Part shown: positions 1-11,165 of the stretch, piece after piece
Layout of the letters: each line of letters opens with the position of its first letter
Position numbering within the stretch: position 1 is the stretch's first letter
Source of the DNA: Paraphoma chrysanthemicola
Taxonomy: Eukaryota > Ascomycota > Dothideomycetes > Pleosporales > Phaeosphaeriaceae
Assembly (NCBI GenBank): GCA_020744225.1
Contig: JAGMWG010000010.1
Span: forward strand, 310,001-374,000
Length of the DNA stretch: 64,000 bases
Direction: 5' to 3'
Program-made: the position numbers and the translations under genes
The notes under the pieces: model-generated
Databases searched by the model: none
What the model was told of the DNA's origin: nothing
Seen by the model: the letters and a program-made list of their open reading frames with translations, nothing else

Positions 1-2310
1 CCTCAATGGCAAGAACCTTGGTGACTTGTTCGTGGGCCGATTTGGTCTCGCCATTTGTGATAGCAAGAGCCTTCTTTGTTGGTGAAGACCGTGATGAGCT
101 GGGGCGAGAGATGCGTCCGGATTGGCGGCCCCAGTCGTGAATATCAACGAGGCCATCATCGATCTTGATGGGCTTGTAAGAAAAGTCGTAAAAGAGAACT
201 AAAACATATTAGCAAGGTTCGTCAGCTGGTGCTCGGGAGATTGCCCACCATGAGGACCCTGGTGGCAAGGGAAAGCATTGATGAAGTCGACATCATAGCG
301 CAACTTCATCGGCCAGCTCTTCCCGCCACAAGCGAAGAAAATTGCCGCATCAAACACCAGCGGTGCGCCAGGAATATGTCTCGCAGACGATGGCTGCTCT
401 TTTGAGGGCTGGAAACCAAGCTTTTCGATCCTGATCAGGTCGGTCACATCCTCTGTGTCGGGCATTGGCACTTCGTAATCGTCGACTGGGTAGCTGTCGT
501 CTACAGGACCAAGTGGGTTGGTGCGCTCAGCCATTGACTCCACGTCGTTTGAATTCAGTTTCGGATCAAGCGATGTGAGCTGCTTGACCTTGACACATTC
601 CGTCCTCTTCAAGTCCGGTGTGTATATGCAAGGGCCTACCCACCCTGCGATCTGCTTGACGCCTCTCGCGGCTCCTAGAACCTTACCAACGATGCATTGC
701 GACGACCAGTACGTGTTCGCGCGGTATTGAAAGCCTGATGCGGGCTGCATGTGTGTCAGATACTTAAGAGCATCCCCTGTATCGCGGTCACAGTCAATCA
801 AGCTATTCATGATAAGCCAGGGTAGTGTCCGTCCGGGCAGTATGATTCCTGAGAACCATGACATGGCGTCTGCTGAGCGGTCTTCGAGGGGCTTCTCCTT
901 TATGTCCTGTTCATCCAGGACATAGTCAACCTCATCCATGTTTGGCCACTTCAATGTGGATGCAAATGTCCGCAGTGCCTCCTTTTGCCTATGTTTGCTC
1001 TTCAGCTCAAAGCTAAAGGTGCTCTGTGTAGAAGAGGTCCTTGACTTTGTGATCTCCATATTCTCAAGCCAGCGTTGTGCTACAGCAAGATCCCAGGTGA
1101 TAATAGGCGGTAGTTGCATGATGAGCTTTCGCTTTGCCTTGTCAGTGTGCTCCCGTGAATGTATCCGCAGATAGAGCTCCACCGAGAGTAGCAGCTGGTG
1201 GAAGAACTCCTGCTTCTTGTGCTGATCCGGGGCATCGAAGAACTTTGCTACTACCTGGTTCTTCGCAAGTGAAAAGTCTATCCATCTTGGGTTGGTCAAA
1301 ACAGTGATGAGATCTGCAATCTGCTGTTCTACAGCAAAGTGAGGGTTGCCTGTGAACTTCTCCGGGTCGTCGATTAGCGTGGCATACAAGTAACGGTACA
1401 TCTCTTCAGGGTCCTGTTTTGTCAAATGTTAGGTCAAACAACCAAAGCATCCCTGGCGGAACTATGAACTAACATCTTCGTTGAGGCCGCTCTCCAGCTT
1501 CTGCAGCCGGTCCAAAATCTGCAGAAGCTTAATCTTTCGCGGCTTGACATCGCTGTCGAACTGAGTAGGTGGGTTGCTACTCCCAGACTTGCTCACCCAG
1601 AAGTTGAGCGTAGTTGTACCGGCGCTCTTCCCAAAAGCATATGCCATGCAAGGTTGCTCCTGAGACAGCCACGGAAATTGACTGTCGGATGCGCCTGTCA
1701 TGTTCAGTGACATTTCGCGGTATGCTGGTTGCTGGAACGACGCGCGGTCCGTTCTGCTCTGGTGTTCAGACTCCATGACGGCGTAGAAACGGTCATAGCC
1801 TGGGGCATTTGGCACCGCATCCCAGTACCCCTTGAATGTAGACGCGCCGGCGCATATCAGATCTTCGGCCTTCTCGGGCTTCAGGTGGTCATCCTGTCTG
1901 TAACCGCTCGGCGGCCACCGTCGCGATTTGCGGAAGTCGTCGAGCGGGGTGGGGTGTGAGTACGACTCTGAGCGCTTGGGCGCAGCAAACGATCGGTAGG
2001 GGACCATGTTGGCTTCTCCGCCGCTGGACGAGGGTCGAACGGGATTGGGGTTAGAGCCATGGCGGGTGATGCGCGAGCGTGTAGTGATGGGCGTGGTTCG
2101 CGTTCTTGGTGGCTTCCCATTCCCGCTCGCATTCACATTCCCGTTTGTAAGCTGCAGCTGGCCAAAGCCATCGGCAAGGCGCGCGACGGGCTGCTCAGGA
2201 AACGCGAATTGCATGGGCGCGGGCGGCACAGGCGCCTCTGGCAGACGGAGGCCCCATTTTGAGTCGTACTGGTGCTGACTGTAATCCCAATGGGCGTATT
2301 CCGTGTTCAT
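1..2310 (-). CDS. Conserved-looking fungal protein of unknown function, 3' partial
   Basis: I do not recognise a family. Exons on the minus strand are 2310-1474, 1413-249 and 198 to beyond the left edge. Intron 1 has a GTTAGT donor and intron 2 a GTGGGC donor with a GCTAAT branch site; the joins keep frame (NED|DPEEMY and H-V-LFYDFSYKP across the second). The first 280 residues are low-complexity and rich in P, R, S and T. Residues 280-670 are ordered-looking, with WIDFSLAKNQ and a WLIMNSLIDCDRDTG segment. No signal peptide or membrane helix is visible. The 5' end lies in the window; the 3' end, still open after a basic Ser-rich stretch, lies outside. A compact globular central domain flanked by disordered arms is all that can be said. 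The start is the first ATG of the open frame. Confidence 0.75.
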
Positions 2311-3543
2311 GTTCTCCGCATAGCAGTGCTTGTGGTAGAGGCAGCTACGTGGGGTGCTGCTGGAATGTTAGCTGAGGATACAAGGCTCCACCCGGCTGGG
2401 ACGGCGCGTGGTGAGTGAAGTAGCAAGCGAGAGACATGCAGAAGGGCCTGGGTGAGCTCTCGTGACAAGCACTCACTCTCATGGTACTATGGTCGCGCTC
2501 CAGCCGCCCACTTGAACGAGAGACGCGTCTACCGCCGAGGATAGACGGAGATCGGCTTACGATCGGAATGGGGTCTGCGGGCGCGCGGGCACACGACCTC
2601 TCCAACGTCGTTGTTTATAGTAATGCGCTGAGGAGGTAGTGGGGGTGGGGAACGGCTGGTGGAGTATGGGATGGTTTCAAGTAGGGTCGCTAAGTCAGGC
2701 CCGCGACATGGAGACCACGCGCATGTCATTCTGCGTCTCCGTGCACTCTCATGGCTGTGGCCGGTGCCCCTCCGTCCTCAATCAAAGGATGCTCGACGGT
2801 ATGCAAAGAAGGGCCATGGAATGAGAACGGTAGCCTCACTTCTGTGTGCATGCAGTGCTAAAGTTTGCAAGGGTATGCTGGTATTGGTCAATATTCGTCC
2901 ACGTACTGTTGTTAGCTGCTGGAGCATTTAGCACGCTTACAGAAAGCACCAGTGGAGTCGAGTTCGGGTTTATTGCCCTCGCGTTATTGCTATCTATCCA
3001 ATCATGCTGCCCGTCTTTTTGCCCTCCCCTGCATTGCTGCCAGCAGTCCTGCGCTCTGTGGGCTGATGGCGCGGCGATCATGTACTTCCTCCTACCGTAC
3101 CCTCGTGTCGAAACCGCCGCATTGCAGCGCTGATGCTGTTATCAGCTGGAACACCTTCCAACCGGAAGTGAGCCGCAACGAGCCGAACCGATGCGCAACG
3201 GCACCTAAATCGCCCTATCAAGACGCTCGATCAGGGCACAAGCACGACATTGATGGTTACTGCCAATGTACTTCTTCCAATGCGACTCCACACCTCCTTG
3301 ACCCTCGAGCAGCGGGATTCAGCTCGCAATCAGAGCAGTAGTGCATGCTCACGTTTAGCCGATACGTCCCTCGAGGTGTTGCAGCAAGATAGACAGCCAC
3401 GACACTGCGGAATCGCACGACAGATAAGACAGTCTGAGGTTATACAGCCTTGATGAGGCATAGACAAGTGACACGCGACTGTACAGTGCCACGTTTGCAG
3501 GAGCAGGTGGCGCTGTTGCTGTAAAAAGATGCTGGGCGTTCAG
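2311..3543. other. Intergenic region, 1.2 kb
   Basis: This stretch holds the 3' flank of the cyclin gene and the promoter side of the leftmost gene. Only short overlapping ORFs without recognisable domains occur, and I see no repeat or RNA gene. Confidence 0.6.
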
Positions 3544-4800
3544 CTATGGGCCTGGTTCGTTGGTATGTATGCCAGTAGCAGAACCGGTAGGAGTATGTGC
3601 TTGCTGCGAGCTGGGCGTCGGGTCCATTTCCGGCTCTTTCTCTATCACGAAGCCTGACCCTCGTTCTACCAAGCCCTTGTAGTAGTCAACCAGAACCTCA
3701 GGCTTCGGGACTATCCGCCAATCTAGCCTTCTTAGGAACTCCAGCTCGAGGAGCGCCAACTCTCTTATGCTCACCCCTCCGACTTTCGCATAGAGTCCAT
3801 TGGTCCAGAAGCTATCACTGAGCCCTTTGGCGGCTACTGTCGCCGCTGTTATGAGGAATCGGTGCACTGTAAGGCTGCTGATGGTGAAGGCGGGGTACAT
3901 GGCGCATAGCTTGTCCACGTAGAAGACCATGGAGAGAAGTATAGGAGGCGACAGCGTGGCGTGTACGATGAGGCGGGAAAGGTAGTCGCGTACTGATATG
4001 CCGGGTGGTGCTCTGCGCACAATCCGTCAGCTTCAAGGTTAACTTGCACCTGCCCAGAATTCGTACCTTGAATGGAATCTCGTGAGAGTCCCGTCCCGAA
4101 GCGGCTGCTCATCATTAATGCGCACCAACTCCATGAGCATATCTGAGATCAACACGCCAAGATCTTTCACATCGCAGGTCTCATAGTGCAGCGGCATGAC
4201 CCTCACATTGGGCTCCTGCGGCCGCGCGCGTTTGGCTGGCGATGGAGGCACCTGCAAGACGGCGCTCGCTTCTTTGGGCACACCATCCTGCTCTACGACC
4301 GATCGCAGGCTCTCCTTGGAAGCTCGTCGGACCTGAGGTTGCGCATGTTGGGCCGGAGCGACGGGCTGCGGATCCACCCGCAACGAAGGCTCCGGCGGCT
4401 CCGTAGCTACAGGTTCAGCAGAGGTTTCCCCCTGCTGTGTGCTTGTGATTGAGAGAGTGTTCAGTGGAGCGATCTCGACTGTCTCTTTGCTGACCAGCGT
4501 CGGTAGCTGATAGGTGGGGGGGAAACCGGGCGGGGTGTACTGGGTGCCCACGTCGACGTAAGCCCTCTTGCGGCTCTGCGGTGACTGCGCGTAGGCAGAC
4601 GTAGGCGAGGGGATTGGTATTGGCCTCGAGGACGGGGCAGCGTCGTACCGCCGCGACTGGGCGCCGCTCACGGTGAAGCGGGGCGAGTGGGTGCTGGAAG
4701 AGGCCGACGTGCGTCGCGAGGCATGGTATGCGCGGGATGGGGCGTGGAATGCTGCCGAGGGCGACGAAGGCGCTGATATGGTCGGCGACGAGGTGAGCAT
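3544..4800 (-). CDS. PHO80-like (Pcl-type) cyclin
   Basis: Regulatory subunit of a Pho85-type cyclin-dependent kinase, the family that controls phosphate, glycogen and nutrient responses. Exons are 4800-4067 and 4012-3544 (400 residues); the join reads LTRFHS|RAPPGIS with a GTACGA donor and TGCGCAG acceptor. Residues 1-190 are a disordered Ser/Pro/Ala-rich arm. The cyclin domain begins near residue 215 (CDVKDLGVLISDMLMEL) and continues through FHSRAPPGISVRDYLSRL, the FYVDKLCAMYPAFTISSLTVHRF helix pair, KGLSDSFWTN and LELEFLRRLDWR, which are the hallmark PHO80 family blocks. After it comes a short Pro/Ser/Thr tail. The intron falls inside the cyclin fold. Within the PHO80 family I cannot tell a phosphate-type from a Pcl6/7-type member. 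Confidence 0.9.
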
Positions 4801-5919
4801 GTCGAGGCAGCGCAGCCGTTAACGGTGTGGGCACCTACGACAGTGATGCGCGGCGGGATGCTGCAAGGGCTGGTGGGCTAAGGTTGGAGTGGAGGATGCC
4901 CGCTGGGAATGTCCAAGACCGTCATAGTCGGAGGCAGTGTCAAGTGGTTCGTGGAGCAGGAGGCAGCGGGAGGAGCAACGGTGCGGCAGAGGCTCGTCGG
5001 GCGTGGTAAAAGAAACTGGAGGCGCGATGCCGCCATTCCCAGAGCGCGAAGCTTGGCCAGGCCCAAAGTCAGATCCTCGTCGCTCGCGAGCTGCACAGCA
5101 GCAACACGTTCGCTCAGGCTTGACGGCTATTGGGCCGCATAGGCGACGCACCCTTTCGCCGCCCGCAGTGCAACATGACACATGGTTTGCGCTTCTATGG
5201 GCTCTGGCTGCAAGTGGCGCGACAAGCTGGCAATTCTCACCGCGTCGACAGTGCCCCCAGCAGCAACGGCCATGGGCAGTTCCCGCTCGTCATCGTTCGC
5301 TACCGCCCTCCGTAGCAGACTAAGCCCTACACCAGCGAGAAAAACTGATCCATGTTAGTCTCCGCGTCCTTGTTTGCCATGCCGTCCAGGGAACACCAGC
5401 ACGGAGAAACGCCGGGAGCCGCGGTCTGCCGACAACGTGTGCAAATGCGCGCTGATGATTGACTGAAGCCGCTGGTCACGAGCGCGTCTAGACTGTTAGA
5501 AGGCCCGATGCTGCATCGTGCGGCAAGCCGATCACGCGGGCGAGGCTGTCTTGGATGCAGCATCGGGCAATTGCGACCCGGCTCATCCATCAGCTTTGGT
5601 CACTCTGTGATTTCGGAGTGACTTCATACTTGACTTGGGCCCCGCTTCAATACGGCATCTTGAATCCTTTTGATCATGCGGGTGCCTCCTTACCTTAGTC
5701 GGAGGCCGAAGAATCCCATATGGCTATAGATTGATAACGTGATACCACGCATTGAATGCAGTCATCACATTTGGCTCACTCACCCAAACAGTTCATACCA
5801 AACATCACCGCCTCTTCTCCTGCCCACACACATAACCCCCATCCAATTCCGCCACAAACTCTTGCCTCCCCAGCGTCGGACTCGGCAACTCCACCACACC
5901 ACCTGGCGCTCCTTTTTGA
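4801..5919. other. Intergenic region, 1.1 kb
   Basis: Promoter and leader of the cyclin gene on the left, 3' flank of the cupredoxin-like gene on the right. The part from 5780 to 5935 is C-rich on the plus strand. No coding sequence is supported. Confidence 0.6.
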
Positions 5920-7029
5920 TCACTGTCCCTTGTTAGCATTTCCCCCAGCACTTCCATTCATCACGACCACTGACCTAAAATGCAAGCCCGCATGTCCTAC
6001 CACCGGACTCGAATACGCCGGCGCCGGACTTCCCCAACCTCCCTCATTCTGATACCCTGACTGCGGTGTCTGCGGCGGCACAGGGAACTGATGCATCGCG
6101 ACACCGAGCTCCGAGTATCCGGCGTTTCCGCCTACGCCAACACCCACGGGCTTCATTTGTGCGCCTTCGTCGTGCTTGCGCACAATTTCTTTCAGGCTTT
6201 TGGAGCGCCCGATGAAGAAGAACAATGCGGCGCAGAGACCTAGGAAGGCTACGATACCGACTATTATGCCTACGATTATCGTAGTTGAAAGCTTATGAGG
6301 TGGAGCAGGGTTTTGTTGTGAGGTAGGCTCAGATGTAGATGTCGGTGTTGAGCTTGCGCCGCCTTCACGGGGTATCGCATCGCCTGGTGCGAGTTGCAAG
6401 GTAGCGGATTTTGCAGACTGGATCTGTGCGGCCAGGGTTTGTGTCGAGTTGGGGTTGATGGCGCCAACCATGAGTTCGCCTTTGCATGAGTTGGGCGCGG
6501 CGCAGTAGAAGAAGATGGGCTCGGTGGAGTTTATTGTGATATTGTAAGTTGTGACCTGTGTACTGATATTAGCATGATGAGTATTTGTTTCGAGATGGAT
6601 AACTACTTCAGCCATGGTGTCAACGTATTGAGTTCCCGACCAGAAGCCCTTCTTGTCTCGGTGACTGTACTCGTATGGCACACATGCTGATCCAAACTCT
6701 GCCCTCGCGACTGAATGGTCTGGTGGATAGAACTCAAACGACACGACGTCGCCAATTGCTACGTTGGTGATTTGCTGGGGTTCGAATTTGAATCCGCCTG
6801 CTCCAGCTTTGATAATGTGCACTTGCGGAGTGCTCGATGTGCCTGATGCTGTCGTAGTTGATGTAGCTGCTGCTGCTATCGGAACAACTGAAGTCAGGAA
6901 AGCATCTACTGCCTGCGCGGTGACGGATGATGCAAAGTAGGAGGAGCTGAGGGCCAATGCCATAGCTGAGGTCCATGACAAAGGCATGACTGTCTTTCCA
7001 CTCGCTGTGTGTGGGACGCCCCGAGACAA
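5920..7029 (-). CDS. Secreted cupredoxin-like Ser/Thr-rich protein with a membrane anchor
   Basis: Belongs to the fungal extracellular serine-rich proteins with a cupredoxin fold. The likely start is the ATG at 6984, giving a signal peptide (PLSWTSAMALALSSS...TAQA); the first in-frame ATG is at 7029. The cupredoxin domain spans roughly residues 70-190 (VHIIKAGAGGFKFEPQQI, PPDHSVARAEF, IFFYCAAPNSCKGELMVGAIN). A Ser/Thr/Pro stalk follows, then a hydrophobic helix (TTIIVGIIVGIVAFLGLCAALFFF) and a cytoplasmic Gly/Pro-rich tail. The frame is open throughout, but 6606-6556 looks like a 51-nt intron (GTAGTT donor, GCTAAT branch, ACACAG acceptor); its removal joins DTMAE to VTTYNITINSTEP as in the family. 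The His normally following the ligand Cys is absent (YCAAPNSC), so copper binding is doubtful. Confidence 0.85.
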   Translation of the reverse strand: MSRGVPHTASGKTVMPLSWTSAMALALSSSYFASSVTAQAVDAFLTSVVPIAAAATSTTTASGTSSTPQVHIIKAGAGGFKFEPQQITNVAIGDVVSFEFYPPDHSVARAEFGSACVPYEYSHRDKKGFWSGTQYVDTMAEVVIHLETNTHHANISTQVTTYNITINSTEPIFFYCAAPNSCKGELMVGAINPNSTQTLAAQIQSAKSATLQLAPGDAIPREGGASSTPTSTSEPTSQQNPAPPHKLSTTIIVGIIVGIVAFLGLCAALFFFIGRSKSLKEIVRKHDEGAQMKPVGVGVGGNAGYSELGVAMHQFPVPPQTPQSGYQNEGGWGSPAPAYSSPVVGHAGLHFRSVVVMNGSAGGNANKGQ

Positions 7030-8272
7030 TGAAGCCGGACCAGCTCAAAAGTCTTCCTTCCTCAACGATACCAAACAATTCTTGTCGAGCGGACGAGATA
7101 TTGTTAAAGAATACTAAAACTTAAAGACCGACAAGGACAGCCACAGAACAACGCAAAACGAGTGTAAGAAAGGGCAAGCCGCGAAACCTCAACTGACATG
7201 ACTTTGGGGATTGAACTGATTTATCGAGCCTGCCATGCGCCATTGCCGTAAGCCATTGCCATAGCGCCGAAGCCACAGCTGTCCCATCAATGCCAAGGCA
7301 TTCCATTTCCAGCATAGCTTCGTGTACGGAATAGAAAGACGAAATACGTTTACAACGACCATAAACGTAGCTTTTGACAGGCATTTGAGTCCGCTCATAA
7401 CTGGGCTGTGTTCAAGTCGACATGAAATGGAAAGTCACAGGTACGAGGCGTTGGGGTATTGGTGGAGACTTTTGCAGTATTTGCTTGCGGGGAAAGGTGC
7501 ACAGTCGGGTCGTGTAGAAAGGTGCTCGCTAGATCGACTCGGCAAGCCTACTGACATAGAACATCGCTTGGTCCTATCCGGCAGTGAAGCTTAGTCCGTT
7601 GGGTAGGTCTCAGCAATCGCAGAGATTCAGGCCATCTCGTTTCCTTGCTCTTGCTAAAGGATTCGTGATCTCTTCCTGCTCCTGCCCTCGTATCAAGAGA
7701 GTTGTGATCGCGCGGGTGTTGTTTTCACGACACTCAACTACATTAGTAAGGGGCTATACCAAGACAAAATCTCGACATGTTTATTGCCGCGCAAGTGGTG
7801 GCAGCTGAAGTCGCGTTGTCATCGTCAAGCCTTAGACCCACTATTGCTGATCGCGGGAAGGCGCGCTCCAGAAGCGAACTTGTCGTCAGGGGCCGAAGTG
7901 TCTGTGCACACTTCGGGATGCAATTATTCGCGACATGCCAAATTCAAGCTGCAAAGGTTATTGTGCAATGATGACTGTGGTTATTTCTCTCAGTGAGCCG
8001 TCACAGTGCACCCGTATTAGTATAAGCAGAAGCGGGCCGTGCTACTGACTGGCCTTTGACAAGGAAAGTGTATTTGAACGTTGCCGACCGGCTGCTACGT
8101 AAATAATCTCCTAGTGGCGCGGTGGCGTGTATCCAATTCGAACATGGCTACATCGAAAGAAGCATCGAAAAAGCACCTGAGGCTCGAGAAAATCGCGTGG
8201 CTAAACCGTGAGTAGAACGCGCTCGGTAATGCAGGTAACAATGAATAGCAGTCTTGTGGGTCCACCTCGAAC
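7030..8272. other. Intergenic region, 1.2 kb
   Basis: Promoter of the cupredoxin-like gene and 3' flank of HDA1, both minus-strand genes. Nothing else is supported. Confidence 0.6.
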
Positions 8273-11165
8273 TCAATACGTCTTCTTCAACGGGCTTCTA
8301 GGGCTTCTCGGGCTGTGCGACGGCATCGAAAATATACCCACGGGCGGTAGTATGGGGCTTTTGACTGACTTGGTCATGCTCTCTTGTCTCGAGTTTGGAG
8401 TGAATGGCCCGCCAAATAGGGGTGGGCTTCTCAGCGCCGTCTGCACCTGATCGTCAGTACGGCTGGAGACGTCGTTCATTTCCTCGTACTCGCTCCTTCT
8501 TTCCAAGAGCAAGTCTTGCACCTCTTTCTGATGTTCTTCCAGCATCGTGTCAAGCGAGTCTTGTGGTGACTTGATGAGATTGCCTAGCTTGCGGCGTAGC
8601 TTCCGTTGCCGCGATGGATCCCACACAAAGTGACTGTTCTTAACGAAAATCTTCGAGTGCTAAGATGGCATGTTGTCAGCTTCCTTCACCCAAACTCTTC
8701 GTGCATCAACTTACTTTGTGATACCAGTCTGCGATCGTGTCGTCCGTCGTTCGCTTTATTGATTGAATCGTGGTTTCAGCTACGAAGCCGATCAAGCACT
8801 CCACAACGCTATCATGATCCGTACAATTTTCTACGGAATCAGCAGGTATTACTCGACTAAGCAATGGTTCACACTGACCATATCGGCTCAAGAGGTCGAC
8901 AAGTCCGAGGTAGGCATCTCCGATTCCCATGAAAAATACTTGTGTAGCATCGTTCGGCCTGTAACCGGATTAGGCAACATCGGGGTCTCGAATATGTTTA
9001 CTCACTCAATGTAGTTCTCCCAGATGTATGCCGCCAGCTCCCGCGTCTGTTCGGCACGTGCCGCTGAATCATCTGATCTCACGTACGCTTCGTCTGGCTG
9101 CGACGACATCAGTAGTGCGCAGCGTCGCATTGAAAAGTACTCACGTCCTCAACAGCGACGATCCTGGGTATATTCACATCTACAACCTGGAAGCCATTGT
9201 CTATAGCCCAATCAATGTATTTCTTGGTCACATCAGTCTTTGTGCTCAAAGTCAGCGGATTTACAGCGCAAGACTGCATATACTCACAAGCCAAGTATTG
9301 TGGAGTTCCCTTTTCCCGGTTACCGGATCGGGGTTGTCGCGAAAGTTGGGAGGGTCGTGAAAGATGACTAGAAGTGGGTTACGTTCCATGAAATGTGGGC
9401 TACACCAGTCAGAATTCGAGAAGTCGACCTAGCTTGGACACCTACGTTGCTATGACATTGTGCTCAAATGTTTGTGTCAGCCCGGCCTTGTTGATCTGTA
9501 GAGGAAGTGGTGTCATTGCATGCTCAAGAGAAAGGCGTTGGCTCTGCCACTCCCGTATAATCTCATGTAGCCGGTACATATCCTGGAATCCAGGGTCGGT
9601 TTTGTCCATGTGCTTCGGGTAGAGACATTTCCAAAAGTTCGAATGCTGCCGTTTTACCTGGTCTATGGTATGAACGGCACTGTCTTTTGGGGCGGGCAGG
9701 TCGTCTTGCAGTCGATCTGGAGGCTCCAGCATAAGCACTCTGGTAACTGCGAGCGCCGATCGGGCAATAGAGCGGAGATTGTATCCTCCCTCGAGACAAA
9801 CTACCAGCTTTCCCTTCGCGAGGCGCATAAGCATGTGCGTCATGTGGCCATAACAAGCAGGCGTTACGAAGCATCCACCCAAAAGGTCCCCTTCTGCAGC
9901 GTCAAAGCCCGCCGAAATGATGACAAGATCAGGATTGAATTCAGTCGCAATCGGCATAACGATCTCCTGGAATGCGTAAAGATACTCTGCGTCTCCCATG
10001 CCATGGTCGGCCCAGGGAATATTGACATTCTTGCCCTCACCTGCGCCTTCTCCACAATAATCCAGGTTACCGTCTGGCAGATTGGGATAGAAATTACCAT
10101 CCCGGTAGACATGTAAGGATATGTAAAGTACGTTTGGATCGTCGTAGAACGCGTGCTGAATACCATTGCCGTGATGAACATCCCAGTCCAGAATGAGCAC
10201 TTTACGGCACACCTCTGGGTAGGCCTCTTGACAGACGCGAGTTGCTATGGGGACATTGTTAAATATGCAGAAGCCAGATGGCTGTGTACTTTCGGCGTGA
10301 TGGCCAGGAGGCCGAATGATGGCAATGGCATTGCGCACAGCACCCTGTACGACTGCTTTGCATGCCTCGATGGCTCCTCCAGCTGCGAGCTTTGCGCACT
10401 CGTATGTCGAGTGATTAAAATAGATGGAATCTAGTCGCTCAGCCTCAAACTTAAGTTGCTCTAAGGACATGGCTTGAGAAATGGTTAGCCGCTGTCATCT
10501 GCTTGGAACGCTAACATACTTTGCAATGACTCAACAAATGCATAGTGCTCCTCGGTGTGGATTAAAAGAATCTCATGCTTGCTGGCCGATCGTAAAGCTA
10601 TCCGCCAACAATGTGCTTCAGATGCCTCGTCTTCTGGTGTGCTCGATGAGCCAACTAAGCCCGCTTGCCGGATTTCCTCGAAAATAGCATGAATGCGCCG
10701 CGGATCTTCCGGATGTATGTCATCCTCGTTGACTGACATGCTTGCGAGTTCGGCATGAAATCTCATTCGAGGATCGTATACAAGACCAGTTTTTGATGAA
10801 GCATAGGGGAGGGCAGCGACCCTTGGCTTCGGCGCTATCCGGACCTCAGGACTTGTGCGGCGTGTTGGCGTGGTCTGGGCTAGATCCATCTTGTCTGACT
10901 GACTTGGACCCGGATACGAACTGAAAGCTTTCAATTGATCATTTGTGCGAGAGAAAGCAGCTGTCTTGGACGGGCTGTGGAACGGTAATTGGTCGCTCCT
11001 GGAAGGCACTGAATTGTCGAAACCAAGCTTAGTCGGGTCAATGGTCCCATTCAGTGTGTCGCCGTTGAGCTCTGTCGATGCGAGCACATCGTCTTCCATG
11101 GGGTAGTCATCGTCATCCATGGCTTCGGCAGAGCTTCTGAAGTGGGCGCTAGCGCCTCGCTCCAT
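8273..11165 (-). CDS. hda1: Class II histone deacetylase HDA1 with C-terminal Arb2 domain
   Basis: Zinc-dependent lysine deacetylase acting on histone tails in gene silencing. Seven exons: 11165-10520, 10472-9446, 9399-9288, 9237-9145, 9097-9006, 8958-8715 and 8659-8273. Starting at the second ATG (11120, MDDDDYPMEDD) gives 851 residues; from 11165 it is 866. In 851-residue numbering the deacetylase domain runs from about 130 to 480, with RPPGHHAE, DWDVHHGNG (296-304) and SAGFDAAEGD, so the zinc and charge-relay residues are present. The later exons encode the Arb2 domain (LLVIFHDPPNF, NTWLTDVTKKYIDWA, VVDVNIPRIV, QVFFMGIGDAYLGLV, DWYHKHSKIFVKNS) typical of fungal HDA1. The last 110 residues are basic and coiled-coil-like, ending in SPRSPRSPLKK. 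Gene and domain order are as in other ascomycetes. Confidence 0.96.
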
